Source of the DNA: Pseudoalteromonas luteoviolacea
GTDB taxonomy: Bacteria; Pseudomonadota; Gammaproteobacteria; Enterobacterales; Alteromonadaceae
Assembly (NCBI RefSeq): GCF_001750165.1
Contig: NZ_CP015411.1
Span: forward strand, 4,722,501 to 4,786,500
Length of the DNA stretch: 64,000 nt
Direction of reading: 5' to 3'
Part shown: positions 8,662 to 18,303 of the stretch, piece after piece
Numbering within the stretch: position 1 is the first letter of the stretch
How the letters are laid out: every line of letters starts with the position of its first letter
The notes under the pieces: model-generated
What the model was told of the DNA's origin: nothing
Databases searched by the model: none
The model's input: only the letters and a program-made list of their open reading frames with translations
Translations under genes and position numbers: made by a program

Positions 8662-10044
8662 CTAAACTAAACGCTTTGCTTTGATACGCTTACCTTTTAT
8701 TTTGTCCGCCTGTAACTTACGAATTGCAGGTTTAACCGCATCTCGATATATCGCAACATAGGTCTGATTGTCTTGTACCGTGATGTTACCAATTTGTGCA
8801 GCACTGATGCCATTTTCACCTGTTAAGCAACCGACTATGTCTCCTGCTCTGACTTTTTGCTTTTTACCAACATCAAGCACCACAGTGACCATGCTTGGCT
8901 TGTATACTGGCTTATCCAACAAACTTAAAGGTGGCGTAGGGGAAGGATTAAAGTCTCTTTCATACAACTCGCTTAGCTGCTTGACTTTGAAAGTTTCATT
9001 TTCTCCATATAAAGAACACGCAAAGCCTTTTTTGCCCCCTCTGCCCGTACGACCTACACGGTGCACATGTGTTTGCGGTTCAAGTGCCATATGATAGTTA
9101 ACAACCATATCGATATCGTCAATATCGAGCCCTCTTGCAGCCACATCTGTAGCAACAAGGATAGAAGCACTTTTATTAGCAAAGCGTAATAACATGCGCT
9201 GACGTTCAATTTGCGCCAAATCACCGTGTAATACCACGACTTGTAAACCTGTTTGCTGTAGCTCACTGTACAACTTTTTGGTCTCAACTTTGGTATTACA
9301 AAATACGATACCACTTTGCGGTTTATGCTGTAATAACAATAGTTTTAAAGTATTAAATCGCAGCTTGTTATTTTTTAGATGATAAAACTGTTGTTTGATC
9401 TGCTTATTAAGCGTTTCAGTTTCACCTTTAACAACAACTGGCGATTGCATAAACTGCGTTGCGAGCTTTTCTATATTCTTAGGATATGTTGCGCTAAACA
9501 TCATCGTCTGACGAGTAGACGATAAATAAGCGGCAATGTTTTCAATGGCATCAATGAATCCCATTTCTAACATTTGATCGGCTTCATCCAAAACAAAGTG
9601 ACTGACATTGGTTAAATCTAAGGTCCCTTTGAACAAATGCTCTTCAATACGACCGGGAGTACCTACTACAATATGTGCGCCATGTTCTAATGAGCTGATC
9701 TGCGGGCCAATCGGCTCACCTCCGCAAATCGTCAGCACCTTGATATTTGCTAAGGGTTTCGCCAGTTTCCTGACTTCATCCGCCACTTGCGATGCTAACT
9801 CGCGTGTTGGAGTCAGAATTAACCCTTGAATTTGCTGTGCATGTGGGTCCAATTGCTGCAACACCCCCAAACTAAAAGCCAGTGTTTTACCAGACCCCGT
9901 TTTAGCTTGTGCGACAACATCCTTGCCATTTAATAGCTCAGGTAACGCCTGCGCCTGAATTGGTGTCATTTTATTAAAACCGGCGTTTGACAATGAAGTA
10001 AACAACTCTTGACGCAGGGGGAGTTGAGAAAATAGCAAATTCAC
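8662..10044 (-). CDS. dbpA: ATP-dependent RNA helicase DbpA
   Basis: DEAD-box helicase acting in 50S ribosome assembly, stimulated in E. coli by hairpin 92 of 23S rRNA. The 460-residue protein has Walker A AKTGSGKT (47-54), PTREL near 79, DEAD (153-156), SAT near 182, ARGLD and HRVGRTGR in the second RecA domain, and a C-terminal ~75-residue basic domain of the DbpA RNA-binding type (from about 383, ending in a lysine-rich tail). That last domain distinguishes it from RhlE and RhlB. Single gene, convergent with the DnaJ-related gene. A 219-base upstream region separates it from the divergent peptidase. Confidence 0.93.
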   Translation of the reverse strand: MNLLFSQLPLRQELFTSLSNAGFNKMTPIQAQALPELLNGKDVVAQAKTGSGKTLAFSLGVLQQLDPHAQQIQGLILTPTRELASQVADEVRKLAKPLANIKVLTICGGEPIGPQISSLEHGAHIVVGTPGRIEEHLFKGTLDLTNVSHFVLDEADQMLEMGFIDAIENIAAYLSSTRQTMMFSATYPKNIEKLATQFMQSPVVVKGETETLNKQIKQQFYHLKNNKLRFNTLKLLLLQHKPQSGIVFCNTKVETKKLYSELQQTGLQVVVLHGDLAQIERQRMLLRFANKSASILVATDVAARGLDIDDIDMVVNYHMALEPQTHVHRVGRTGRGGKKGFACSLYGENETFKVKQLSELYERDFNPSPTPPLSLLDKPVYKPSMVTVVLDVGKKQKVRAGDIVGCLTGENGISAAQIGNITVQDNQTYVAIYRDAVKPAIRKLQADKIKGKRIKAKRLV

Positions 10045-10263
10045 ATGGATGTCCTAACAAATCAAATTAAGTCAATTTTACCAAAAATCTCGACTCTTGG
10101 TATATAACTGTATTCTGGCATTCAAAATACAATACACACCTATCACCCCACACAAAACAACAATAATCCTACAGTGCATAATCATGTCATTCATCTTATT
10201 AACGTTTAAATTAAATAGTTTCAATGCCAAAATAAAACTCAATTTGTCTATCAAGGATTATTC

Positions 10264-11673
10264 ATGAAACATGCACTTCGTACGCTGATTAAATTCAGCA
10301 TACTGCCGCTTGTAACACTCTGTACCAGCCATATTGCTCATGCCCAAGAATTTACTAAAGCAGAGCTAGACATGGTTGAAAAAGTACGCGAACACGCTCG
10401 ACAAAGTGACCTAAGCTGGCAACTGGTTGAGTCCCTCACAACCGAGGTGGGTCCACGTTTACCTGGTACTGAAAATGATAAAATGGCCGTTGCATGGGCT
10501 AAGCAGAAGTTTCAAAAACTTGGTTTTGATAAAGTATGGTTGGAACCTTCCAAATTTCCAGAGTGGCGTCGCTACCACGAATCAGGTTTTATTCTGAGCC
10601 CAAGTAAACAACCTCTCCACTTAACAGCGCTTGGTAATAGTATCAGTACGCCTAAAAAAGGCCTATCTGGCGAAGTCGTATTGTTTGAGACGTTCGATGA
10701 ATTAATTGCTGCACCAGCTAACAGCTTGCAAGGTAAGATAGCATTTGTGAATTATCGCATGAACCGAGATATTGACGGTAACGGCTATGGGCCAGCGGTA
10801 AAAGCACGCAACAAAGGTGCCGTTGAAGCCGCTAAGAAAGGCGCTATCGCTTACATGATGCGCTCAGTAAGTACCAGTCACCACCGATTTGCACACACCG
10901 GAGGAAGCCACTACACCAAAGGGGTAACAAAAATTCCAGCAACTGCCGTTGCCAACCCTGATGCGGACCAATTAGCACGCCTGATCGCGCTGGGGAAACC
11001 TGTTAAAGTTGAATTGAATATTCAAACGGAAGACCTTGGTGAAGGCACAAGCTACAACGTCATCGGTGAAATTACCGGCTCTAAATACCCACAACAATAT
11101 GTCTTGCTCGGCAGTCATCTAGACTCATGGGATTTAGGGACTGGCGCGCTAGATGATGGCGCAGGTGTGGCATTGACCATGGCTGCAGCTAAACATATCG
11201 CCGACCACACCCGCCCAGAACGCAGTATCCGCGTTGTGTTATTTGCTGCAGAGGAGCTGGGTCTGTGGGGTGCTAAAGCCTATTTCAAGCATTACGAAAA
11301 GCAACTTGATAATATTGTGGCAGCCGCAGAGTCTGATTTTGGTGCCGATATCGTGTATGCATTTGAGTCAAACGTCAATGCTGCTTCTCTACCGGTCGTC
11401 AGAGCCATTGCAGAACAATTAAAACCGCTTGGGGTAAAATATATCCGTAAAAATGCAGCACGCGGTGGACCCGACCTTATTCCGCTAAAACAAACTGCAT
11501 CTGCGCCGATTTTCGATCTGCATCAAGTCGGCACTGATTACTTCGACTATCACCACACCGCTGATGATACGCTAGATAAAGTTGATCCAGATAAGTTGAA
11601 ACAAAATACCGCCGCTTATGCCGTATTTGCTTTGATGGCTGCCAATGCAGAAACCAAAATGGCGGGTAAATAA
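10264..11673 (+). CDS. Secreted M28-family zinc metallopeptidase (carboxypeptidase Q-like)
   Basis: Exported di-zinc exopeptidase. The 469-residue protein starts with a Sec signal peptide (cleavage probably after Ala-Gln near residue 28, SHIAHAQ). A PA domain is inserted at about 125-250. The M28 catalytic domain supplies the metal and catalytic residues: GSHLDSWD (His285, Asp287), ALDDGAG (Asp297), AAEELGLWG (Glu330/Glu331), an Asp near 348 and YHHTADDT (His430/431). The arrangement resembles plasma glutamate carboxypeptidase/carboxypeptidase Q. Expected to release amino acids from peptides in the periplasm or outside. ATG 10264 follows an AAGGA ribosome-binding site. Monocistronic: a strong hairpin follows the stop. 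Confidence 0.88.
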   Translation: MKHALRTLIKFSILPLVTLCTSHIAHAQEFTKAELDMVEKVREHARQSDLSWQLVESLTTEVGPRLPGTENDKMAVAWAKQKFQKLGFDKVWLEPSKFPEWRRYHESGFILSPSKQPLHLTALGNSISTPKKGLSGEVVLFETFDELIAAPANSLQGKIAFVNYRMNRDIDGNGYGPAVKARNKGAVEAAKKGAIAYMMRSVSTSHHRFAHTGGSHYTKGVTKIPATAVANPDADQLARLIALGKPVKVELNIQTEDLGEGTSYNVIGEITGSKYPQQYVLLGSHLDSWDLGTGALDDGAGVALTMAAAKHIADHTRPERSIRVVLFAAEELGLWGAKAYFKHYEKQLDNIVAAAESDFGADIVYAFESNVNAASLPVVRAIAEQLKPLGVKYIRKNAARGGPDLIPLKQTASAPIFDLHQVGTDYFDYHHTADDTLDKVDPDKLKQNTAAYAVFALMAANAETKMAGK

Positions 11674-11684
11674 ACTCACTTTGT

Positions 11685-11717
11685 GCCAAGACAAAGGCAT
11701 GCTATCTTTGTCTTGGC
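11685..11717 (+). terminator. Hairpin terminator after the M28 peptidase gene
   Basis: Perfect 12-bp inverted repeat, GCCAAGACAAAG (11685-11696) and CTTTGTCTTGGC (11706-11717), with a 9-base loop, twelve bases after the stop. The downstream run is AT-rich but not pure T, so efficiency is uncertain. Confidence 0.65.
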
Positions 11718-11751
11718 ATTACAATAATAATAATCAACCACGGAGCTGGCG

Positions 11752-12528
11752 ATGATCAAAAACGCAATTTTTCGTTCTCATGACATCATTTCAGAATTAC
11801 TAAGTCGCTACAAAGCCATTGTTATCGCGTTTATCCTCATTGGCGTATGTGCTCACTGGATTGTAAAGCATCAACGCACTCAACAAATGCAGCATACGTG
11901 GTTAGAAGCGCCGAAAGTGGATGATGTCATCATGGTTGATGTTGGCAGACTGCAAACGGACAGAGTCTATCAACCGCAATTTCGTATCGCCCAGGTCATT
12001 GCAGTCAATGATGCCCAATTAACCCTCAAGCAGGGCCGTTATACCTACTCAAGGAAACGTGATGCAAAACGCGCTATCCAGCTTGATAACTTAATGGTAG
12101 ATGATTACTTTCAGGCAGAACCTTGGCATGTGCCCAGAACGCAAGTCATGCCCTATTACCAAAGTGGCGTAATCTACGCTGCCTATCGCCCAAATGACAT
12201 TTACGTCATGGGTGGGATTGTAAAACAGCGCGCACTACCGCATTTTCCAAAACATCAACGTGCTGTTTTTTCAGCTGAAAACAGTCAAGGTATTGGCTTT
12301 TATCAACGTGGTGACTTAGTCGCAGCGAGAGCTGAATTTGAGCTTGCGACAAAAAATAAAGACCAATGGGGTATGTATAACTTAGCCACTATGCTGATCG
12401 CAGCTGAAGGTGGAGAACAGAATTTGCAACGCGGCTTTGAGTTGCTCAAGGCCGCGCATGCACAAGGTAACATCAAAGCCAAAGAGGCGCTAGAGTCGCT
12501 GTGTATGATGCATCAAATCTGCGAATGA
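11752..12528 (+). CDS. Membrane-anchored protein with Sel1/TPR-like C-terminus
   Basis: Not recognised as a named protein. The 258-residue product has one N-terminal membrane helix (about residues 22-39) and a mostly soluble part likely to face the periplasm. Residues ~180-250 look like two Sel1/TPR-type helical repeats (GIGFYQRGDLVAARAEFELA, then an AEGG-EQNLQRGFELLKAAHAQG stretch), which usually mediate protein contacts. A GGAG ribosome-binding site precedes ATG 11752. The gene tail overlaps the convergent GGDEF-EAL gene by 16 bases. A scaffold or accessory role is possible but unsupported. Confidence 0.7.
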   Translation: MIKNAIFRSHDIISELLSRYKAIVIAFILIGVCAHWIVKHQRTQQMQHTWLEAPKVDDVIMVDVGRLQTDRVYQPQFRIAQVIAVNDAQLTLKQGRYTYSRKRDAKRAIQLDNLMVDDYFQAEPWHVPRTQVMPYYQSGVIYAAYRPNDIYVMGGIVKQRALPHFPKHQRAVFSAENSQGIGFYQRGDLVAARAEFELATKNKDQWGMYNLATMLIAAEGGEQNLQRGFELLKAAHAQGNIKAKEALESLCMMHQICE

Positions 12529-15131
12529 GTAGATGCATCATGATATTGCTGCAGAAATACTTCAAACTCACTGGCACTACAGGGCTTGGCATGCAAATAC
12601 CCTTGAGTATAATCACAACCAAGTTCTTGCAATAAGTCTAACTGCGCTTCGGTTTCTACCCCTTCAGCTATAACAGTCAGTTTCAGTTTACTGGCCATCG
12701 AAATTATTGCGCTAATCAGTGTTTTATCTTCTTCATCATCGGGTAAATCTTTAATAAATGCTCGGTCAATCTTCAGTTTAGAAAGCGGAAAACGTTTCAA
12801 ATAACCCAGTGAAGAATACCCCGTTCCAAAGTCATCTATTGCCAACCCAACCCCCATCGCTCGCAATTGCTCTAGCTGCCTTTCGATATCGTCTGAATTG
12901 TCAGCTAATACGGTTTCTGTGATCTCGAGCGTCAAGCTCTCCGCTGGTAACCCTGTGTCTTTGAGTACTTTAGCCACCAAAGCAACCACATTTTGACGCT
13001 TAAACTGTATACTAGACACATTGACCGAAACAAAAAATGGCCGCTGAGTCTTCGTCAACCATGCGCGAGCTTGTGCACAGGCCTGATATAATACCCACTC
13101 GCCCATAGAAATAATAAGCCCCAACTCTTCACTAATGGGAATGAAGTCAGCCGGAGAAACGTCACCCAATACCTCATTATGCCAACGTAATAATGCCTCA
13201 CAACCAAGTCTCTGCTCATCACCCACGATAGGTTGGTACACCACGCGCAGCTCTTGATTAGCCAACGCACGGTGCAGTGCCCCTTCCAGCTGACTGCGCG
13301 CTTTAGCGTGCTCGTGCATGGCGGTGGTAAAAAACTGGTAGCAATTACGGCCACTTTCTTTAGCTTTATACATAGCACTGTCTGCGTTACGTAATAACAC
13401 TTTGCGGTCTTCGCCATCGTCAGGGTAAAACGTGATCCCCATACTGCCTGAGACATACGCCTCATGACCCTCAAGGTGAAACGGCGCACTTAATGCAGTC
13501 AAAACCTTGTCCGCTAACTTTTCCATATCACTGATCAAGTCCATATCAGGCAGTAACAAGGCAAACTCATCTCCACCCAAACGCGCCACAGTATCTGAAT
13601 TTCTCGTACACTCCCGGATCCGATTAGCAGCCTCTATCAACAGTAAATCGCCAATATGATGGCCTAATGTGTCATTCACGGCTTTAAACCGATCAAGATC
13701 GATAAAACATACCGCGACCCGTGTTTGTTTACGCTGAGCTTGTGCCAGTGCGATATCAAATTTAGCATGATAGTGATGGCGATTTGCTAAATCAGTTAAG
13801 TTATCGAAGTTAGCTTGCTGCCACATCAATTGCTCATTGCGCTTACGTGATGTGATGTCATTAAATAACGCAACATACATGTCTATGTCACCATGCTGAT
13901 CAAATACCGCAGATACTTGTAGCCAGCTAGGATACACCTCTCCATTTTTGCGTTTATTCCAAATCTCACCTTCCCAGTGGCCGCGTGTACTAAGCGCATC
14001 ATACAACTGTGTAAAGTAAGCGGTGTCATGACGTCCTGAATTAAAAATAGCAGGTGTTTTGCCCATCACTTCTGGCCCAGAAAAACCAGTTATATCCGTA
14101 AAAGCACGGTTCACCATTTGAATACAATTGTCTTTATCAGAAACTAAAACCCCTTCACTGGTCGTCGAAAATACGGTACTAGCCAAGCGCTGCTCTTTTT
14201 CATCCGCCAAGCGCTGCGTGATATTTTGTAACAAGAATATATGCCCATATAATCCACCGTTGTGATCCAACACATCTGTTTTGCTGATCTCGACATCCAA
14301 TGTGCCGAAGTTGGTCTTTATTTGGCATTCTTTGGGTTCAAACTGGAGCTGCTCAAGGCATACACATTTAGAAAGTACATCCACAATTGCTTTGTTATCA
14401 AGTTCGCCTAAATCTTGGTAGGCCGAACGATTAGCAGACAGCACCTTATCATTTACATCCGTAAAAATAAGGTAGTCGCCAATGGCATCAAAAATGGCGT
14501 TTAATCTGGCACGATGAAATTCAGAGCGCTTTTTAGTTTTACGCAACCGGAGAAACCCCCAGCCTAATATCACGGTCGTACCAACAAAAATTCCGATGAC
14601 ACTGCTAAGAAGAAAAACTTGCACTGTGCTGGCATGTTTTATTTCCCGAGTTTGCTGGGCAACTTGCTGCTCAAGGTTACTTTGGTAGTGCCACAACGCA
14701 TGCTCCAACTTGCGCCTTTCACTGACATCTTGTATCACCGAAAATAACAAAGCTTCGCCATTGCTCGCCATAAATGGAGAAGAGTACACTGACACCGTTC
14801 GATTTTCGCCGTTCGCTAAACGATGTTGAAAGATAAAATAATTTCGCCCTTCATTGAGCGCAGAAAGGCGTTCTTTTTCCACTTGCTGGGGCGAGAACTG
14901 ATTAATTTCTTGAATATATAAGGCTTGGAGCTGTGCTTTGTTGTAGCCATAAAAATCAGCGGCGGCTTGATTAGCCCGCACTATTTTTCCGCTATCTGGC
15001 TCAATTAGCAGCATGACCGCACTATGATTATCAAACACTTCTGTTGGCAATGTTTGTGCGAGAGTCTGTGTAGCATGCAGCCCAATACACGCAAAGAGTA
15101 AACGCTGCGCTATTTTTGTTATTGTCTTCAA
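12513..15131 (-). CDS. PAS-GGDEF-EAL c-di-GMP signalling protein
   Basis: Bifunctional-type cyclic-di-GMP enzyme in the inner membrane. I prefer the TTG start at 15131, which has a strong GGTGGAGG site and begins a signal peptide; the GTG at 15164 would add eleven residues with no ribosome-binding site. From the longer start, the order is: signal segment (to ~36), extracytoplasmic PAS (~42-150), membrane helix (~183-205), two cytoplasmic PAS domains (~215-315 and 325-440), GGDEF with intact motif at 530-534, and EAL with intact motif at 656-658 followed by the expected DDFGTGYSSL and GCDYTQGY segments. Both catalytic signatures are complete, so synthesis and hydrolysis are both possible. The ligand is unknown. 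Confidence 0.9.
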   Translation of the reverse strand: MKTITKIAQRLLFACIGLHATQTLAQTLPTEVFDNHSAVMLLIEPDSGKIVRANQAAADFYGYNKAQLQALYIQEINQFSPQQVEKERLSALNEGRNYFIFQHRLANGENRTVSVYSSPFMASNGEALLFSVIQDVSERRKLEHALWHYQSNLEQQVAQQTREIKHASTVQVFLLSSVIGIFVGTTVILGWGFLRLRKTKKRSEFHRARLNAIFDAIGDYLIFTDVNDKVLSANRSAYQDLGELDNKAIVDVLSKCVCLEQLQFEPKECQIKTNFGTLDVEISKTDVLDHNGGLYGHIFLLQNITQRLADEKEQRLASTVFSTTSEGVLVSDKDNCIQMVNRAFTDITGFSGPEVMGKTPAIFNSGRHDTAYFTQLYDALSTRGHWEGEIWNKRKNGEVYPSWLQVSAVFDQHGDIDMYVALFNDITSRKRNEQLMWQQANFDNLTDLANRHHYHAKFDIALAQAQRKQTRVAVCFIDLDRFKAVNDTLGHHIGDLLLIEAANRIRECTRNSDTVARLGGDEFALLLPDMDLISDMEKLADKVLTALSAPFHLEGHEAYVSGSMGITFYPDDGEDRKVLLRNADSAMYKAKESGRNCYQFFTTAMHEHAKARSQLEGALHRALANQELRVVYQPIVGDEQRLGCEALLRWHNEVLGDVSPADFIPISEELGLIISMGEWVLYQACAQARAWLTKTQRPFFVSVNVSSIQFKRQNVVALVAKVLKDTGLPAESLTLEITETVLADNSDDIERQLEQLRAMGVGLAIDDFGTGYSSLGYLKRFPLSKLKIDRAFIKDLPDDEEDKTLISAIISMASKLKLTVIAEGVETEAQLDLLQELGCDYTQGYLHAKPCSASEFEVFLQQYHDASTHSQI

Positions 15132-15370
15132 GCCGCCTCCACCCAATACTCCGTCGACTCTCACAGAATATAGCCTATAGACTAGGGCATTGAAACTAAA
15201 GAGTGCAGAACATAGACAAAAATATGATCAGTGTTAAACCAAATACTTACTTAATTCGTACCCAATTTAACAATTATCTTTAAATGATGAACGTATGCGC
15301 ATAGTTACAATATGAGCTGTCTAAATAGTGGTTGTTGAACTGTTTGACTATGTGCTGTGTTGAAGGGAAT

Positions 15371-15379
15371 TGATATACT
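15371..15379 (+). promoter_or_regulatory. Candidate extended -10 element upstream of ubiD
   Basis: TGATATACT fits an extended -10 (TGN plus TATACT), 41 bases before the ubiD start. No convincing -35 is seen at 17 bases, as is common for extended -10 promoters. Seen by eye only. Confidence 0.35.
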
Positions 15380-15419
15380 CCAGTTACCAATAAGCGTACT
15401 CACTGCGTAAAAGGCAAAA

Positions 15420-16895
15420 ATGAAATATAAAGACTTAAGAGAGTTTATCGAGTTGCTTGAAAAGCAAGGTGAACTCGTGCGCGTCAGCCAACCTATTTCG
15501 ACAAAGTTAGAAATGACCGAAATCGCCGACCGTACATTGCGAGCTGGCGGGCCCGCTATTTTATTTGAAAACCCTGAAGGGTTTGATATTCCTGTTTTAG
15601 CGAACCTCTTCGGTACCCCAAAACGTGTTGCCATGGGTATGGGACAAACTGATGTCAACGAACTGCGTGAAGTCGGTAAGCTGCTGGCATTTTTAAAAGA
15701 GCCCGAGCCACCAAAAGGGATCAAAGAAGCGATTGGCCAAATCCCTGTATTTAAACAGGTGCTCAATATGCCAGCCAAAGAAGTCAAAAAAGCCCCATGC
15801 CAGCAAGTTGTATTATCAGGGGATCAAGTTGACCTAACTAAATTACCAATTCAACACTGCTGGCCAGGTGATGCTGCTCCCCTTATCACCTGGGGTTTAA
15901 CAGTGACTAAAGGTCCACATAAAAAACGCCAAAATTTAGGTATTTATCGCCAGCAATTGTTGGGTAAAAACAAAATAATCATGCGTTGGTTATCTCACCG
16001 CGGTGGCGCGTTAGACTACCAAGAGTGGTGTAAAGAACACCCAGACAAACCTTACCCTGTCTCGGTTGCGCTCGGTGCAGATCCAGCGACTATATTAGGG
16101 GCAGTGACACCTGTGCCAGATACACTTAGCGAGTACGCGTTTGCGGGCTTGCTGAGAGGTAGCAAAACGGAAGTAGTCAAATCTATCTCTAATGATTTAC
16201 AAGTCCCAGCCAGTGCTGAAATCGTATTAGAAGGCTACATTGAGCAAGGTGAAACCGCGCCTGAAGGCCCATATGGAGACCACACAGGTTATTACAACGA
16301 AGTCGACGATTTCCCTGTGATGACGGTCACGCATATTACACATCGTGAAAACCCAATTTATCACAGCACCTATACAGGTCGTCCACCTGATGAACCCGCT
16401 ATTTTGGGTGTCGCACTGAACGAAGTTTTTGTGCCTATTTTACAAAAACAATTCCCTGAAATTGTCGATTTCTACTTGCCACCAGAAGGCTGTTCATATC
16501 GTATGGCAGTTGTGACGATGAAAAAACAATACCCAGGTCATGCTAAACGCGTGATGATGGGGGTGTGGTCTTTCTTACGCCAATTTATGTACACAAAGTT
16601 TGTCATTGTTTGTGATGATGATGTCAATGCACGCGATTGGAATGATGTTATCTGGGCGATTACCACACGTATGGACCCAGCCAGAGATACCACTATGATA
16701 GAGAGTACCCCTATTGATTACCTTGATTTCGCTTCACCGGTATCTGGACTCGGATCTAAAATGGGTATGGATGCGACCAATAAGTGGCCAGGTGAAACTG
16801 ATCGTGAGTGGGGTGTCCCTATTGTGATGGATGACGAAGTTAAACGTAAAGTGGATGAAATTTGGGATAGCCTGGGGATCATGGATAAGCAATAA
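15420..16895 (+). CDS. ubiD: 4-hydroxy-3-polyprenylbenzoate decarboxylase UbiD
   Basis: Prenylated-FMN-dependent decarboxylase of ubiquinone biosynthesis that removes the carboxyl group of 3-polyprenyl-4-hydroxybenzoate; it needs prFMN made by UbiX. The 491-residue length and hallmark segments (LREFIELLEKQGELVRV at the N-terminus, GPYGDHTGYYNEVDDFPVM near 289-307, and the VCDDDVNARDWNDVIWA segment near 398-414) match UbiD of E. coli type. The start has weak AAAAGG upstream. It is followed 142 bases later by fre, the ubiD-fre order of many gammaproteobacteria. Confidence 0.96.
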   Translation: MKYKDLREFIELLEKQGELVRVSQPISTKLEMTEIADRTLRAGGPAILFENPEGFDIPVLANLFGTPKRVAMGMGQTDVNELREVGKLLAFLKEPEPPKGIKEAIGQIPVFKQVLNMPAKEVKKAPCQQVVLSGDQVDLTKLPIQHCWPGDAAPLITWGLTVTKGPHKKRQNLGIYRQQLLGKNKIIMRWLSHRGGALDYQEWCKEHPDKPYPVSVALGADPATILGAVTPVPDTLSEYAFAGLLRGSKTEVVKSISNDLQVPASAEIVLEGYIEQGETAPEGPYGDHTGYYNEVDDFPVMTVTHITHRENPIYHSTYTGRPPDEPAILGVALNEVFVPILQKQFPEIVDFYLPPEGCSYRMAVVTMKKQYPGHAKRVMMGVWSFLRQFMYTKFVIVCDDDVNARDWNDVIWAITTRMDPARDTTMIESTPIDYLDFASPVSGLGSKMGMDATNKWPGETDREWGVPIVMDDEVKRKVDEIWDSLGIMDKQ

Positions 16896-17037
16896 CAGCT
16901 TAATGTCATGCGCACTGAATACCTGTAAATGTTTACAAGTTAGGTAAATAATCACGGTAGACGATATATCAAATCGACAACCAAATATGTTACAGTGCGC
17001 ATACTTTCGCCAAGGTGCTTAATTATTAAGGTTTGAA

Positions 17038-17751
17038 ATGCAAATACTAAAAGCGCGTGTAGAGGCCATTTCTCCTCTCACTGAATTTGTTCATAAGGTG
17101 CTATTAAAGCCACAACATGATGCAGAATTTTCTGCGGGTCACTATTTACAACTCGTACTTGGCGAGAAAGATAAGCGTGCTTTCTCTATTGCCAGCAGCC
17201 CTTCGAGAAAACAAGAACTTGAATTGCACATTGGTGCATCAGGTGCTGACTCTTATGCAATGCAGGCACTGGATCACTTGAGAGAAGCGCACAGCAATGA
17301 TGCTGAAGTAGATCTTGAAGTGGGACTGGGTATCTCACAAGTTCGCCCTGAACAATCAAGACCTTTAGTATTACTCGCTGGCGGCACTGGCTTTTCTTAC
17401 GTTAAATCAATGGCAGATTACTTAGCTGAAATTGACTACGATCAGCCGGTTTTATTCTACTGGGGTGTAAAAGAAGAATCTGCACTCTATGCGAAAGCAG
17501 AAATGGAGGCTTGGGCAAACAGCAAAGCAAACTTCCAATTTATCCCTGTCGTAGAAAATGCATCTGCTGACTGGACTGGCCATACTGGCTATGTGCATCA
17601 GGCTGTGATGAAAGACATCGTCTCATTAGAGCCATACAGTGTTTATATGGCTGGACGCTTTGACATGATCGGTATTGTACGTGATGACTTTATCAATCAC
17701 GGTGCACAACGTGACTTTATGTTCGCGGATGCCTTTGCATTTATCAAATAA
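17038..17751 (+). CDS. fre: NAD(P)H-flavin reductase Fre
   Basis: Reduces free FMN/FAD/riboflavin with NAD(P)H; reduced flavin is used in iron reduction, activation of ribonucleotide reductase and, plausibly, prFMN supply for the neighbouring UbiD. The 237-residue protein belongs to the ferredoxin-NADP reductase superfamily: flavin motif RAFSIASSPS (~48-57) and pyridine nucleotide motif LLAGGTGFSYVKSM (~116-129). It has no iron-sulphur domain. Length and motifs match Fre/LuxG; location after ubiD favours fre. Confidence 0.93.
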   Translation: MQILKARVEAISPLTEFVHKVLLKPQHDAEFSAGHYLQLVLGEKDKRAFSIASSPSRKQELELHIGASGADSYAMQALDHLREAHSNDAEVDLEVGLGISQVRPEQSRPLVLLAGGTGFSYVKSMADYLAEIDYDQPVLFYWGVKEESALYAKAEMEAWANSKANFQFIPVVENASADWTGHTGYVHQAVMKDIVSLEPYSVYMAGRFDMIGIVRDDFINHGAQRDFMFADAFAFIK

Positions 17752-17879
17752 TGCACTCTATGCGCGGTGCCAAACCGCGCAACCAATCTAAAAAACCAAT
17801 TAAAGCAATATAAATAATCAATTTTAAAAATGATTAGCCATCGCCCATACTAGCTCTATCACTCAACAGGAGAGCTATC

Positions 17880-18290
17880 ATGGCAAAACAATTTATCTCA
17901 GACATCATGTCAGGACAATTTCCAAACATCACACCCGATACTGAAATTACGGATGCAATTGAGCAGCTACACAAATTTGGGTTATTTGGTGCTCCAGTGC
18001 AAGACAGCCAAGGTAAGTTGATCGGATTCATCTCCGAGCAACAATTACTTGCACCACTACTGCAAAGTAGCTATTTCTGTGATGGCGCCAATCAAGTTGC
18101 AGAGCTCATGAGTACAGATACATTGTCGGTTACGCAGGAAACCACGATTGTCGACTTAGCTACTCAAATGCAGCAAAACAAGCCAAAAATTTATCCAGTG
18201 TTGGAAGATGAAAAAGTGATTGCCATCGTGACGCGTAGTCAGATCATCGCGGCATTAAAAGATAATTATTTAAGCTGCTCAGCACACTGA
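17880..18290 (+). CDS. CBS-domain pair protein
   Basis: Stand-alone protein of 136 residues built from two CBS motifs (about 8-60 and 72-130), a module that binds adenine nucleotides and normally regulates an attached enzyme or channel. Here no partner domain is present. A strong ribosome-binding site (CAGGAG) precedes ATG 17880. It converges on adenosine deaminase, with a perfect hairpin spanning its stop codon. Function unknown; it may sense adenylates, which would suit the neighbouring purine gene, but that is speculation. Confidence 0.8.
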   Translation: MAKQFISDIMSGQFPNITPDTEITDAIEQLHKFGLFGAPVQDSQGKLIGFISEQQLLAPLLQSSYFCDGANQVAELMSTDTLSVTQETTIVDLATQMQQNKPKIYPVLEDEKVIAIVTRSQIIAALKDNYLSCSAH

Positions 18291-18295
18291 GCAGC
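18274..18295. terminator. Convergent hairpin between the CBS gene and add
   Basis: Perfect 9-bp inverted repeat GCTGCTCAG / CTGAGCAGC (18274-18282 and 18287-18295) with loop CACA. The CBS-gene TGA stop lies inside the right arm. Flanks are AT-rich on both sides, so it could stop transcription from either gene, although neither side has a clean T run. Confidence 0.6.
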
Positions 18296-18303
18296 TTCAT
18301 GTA

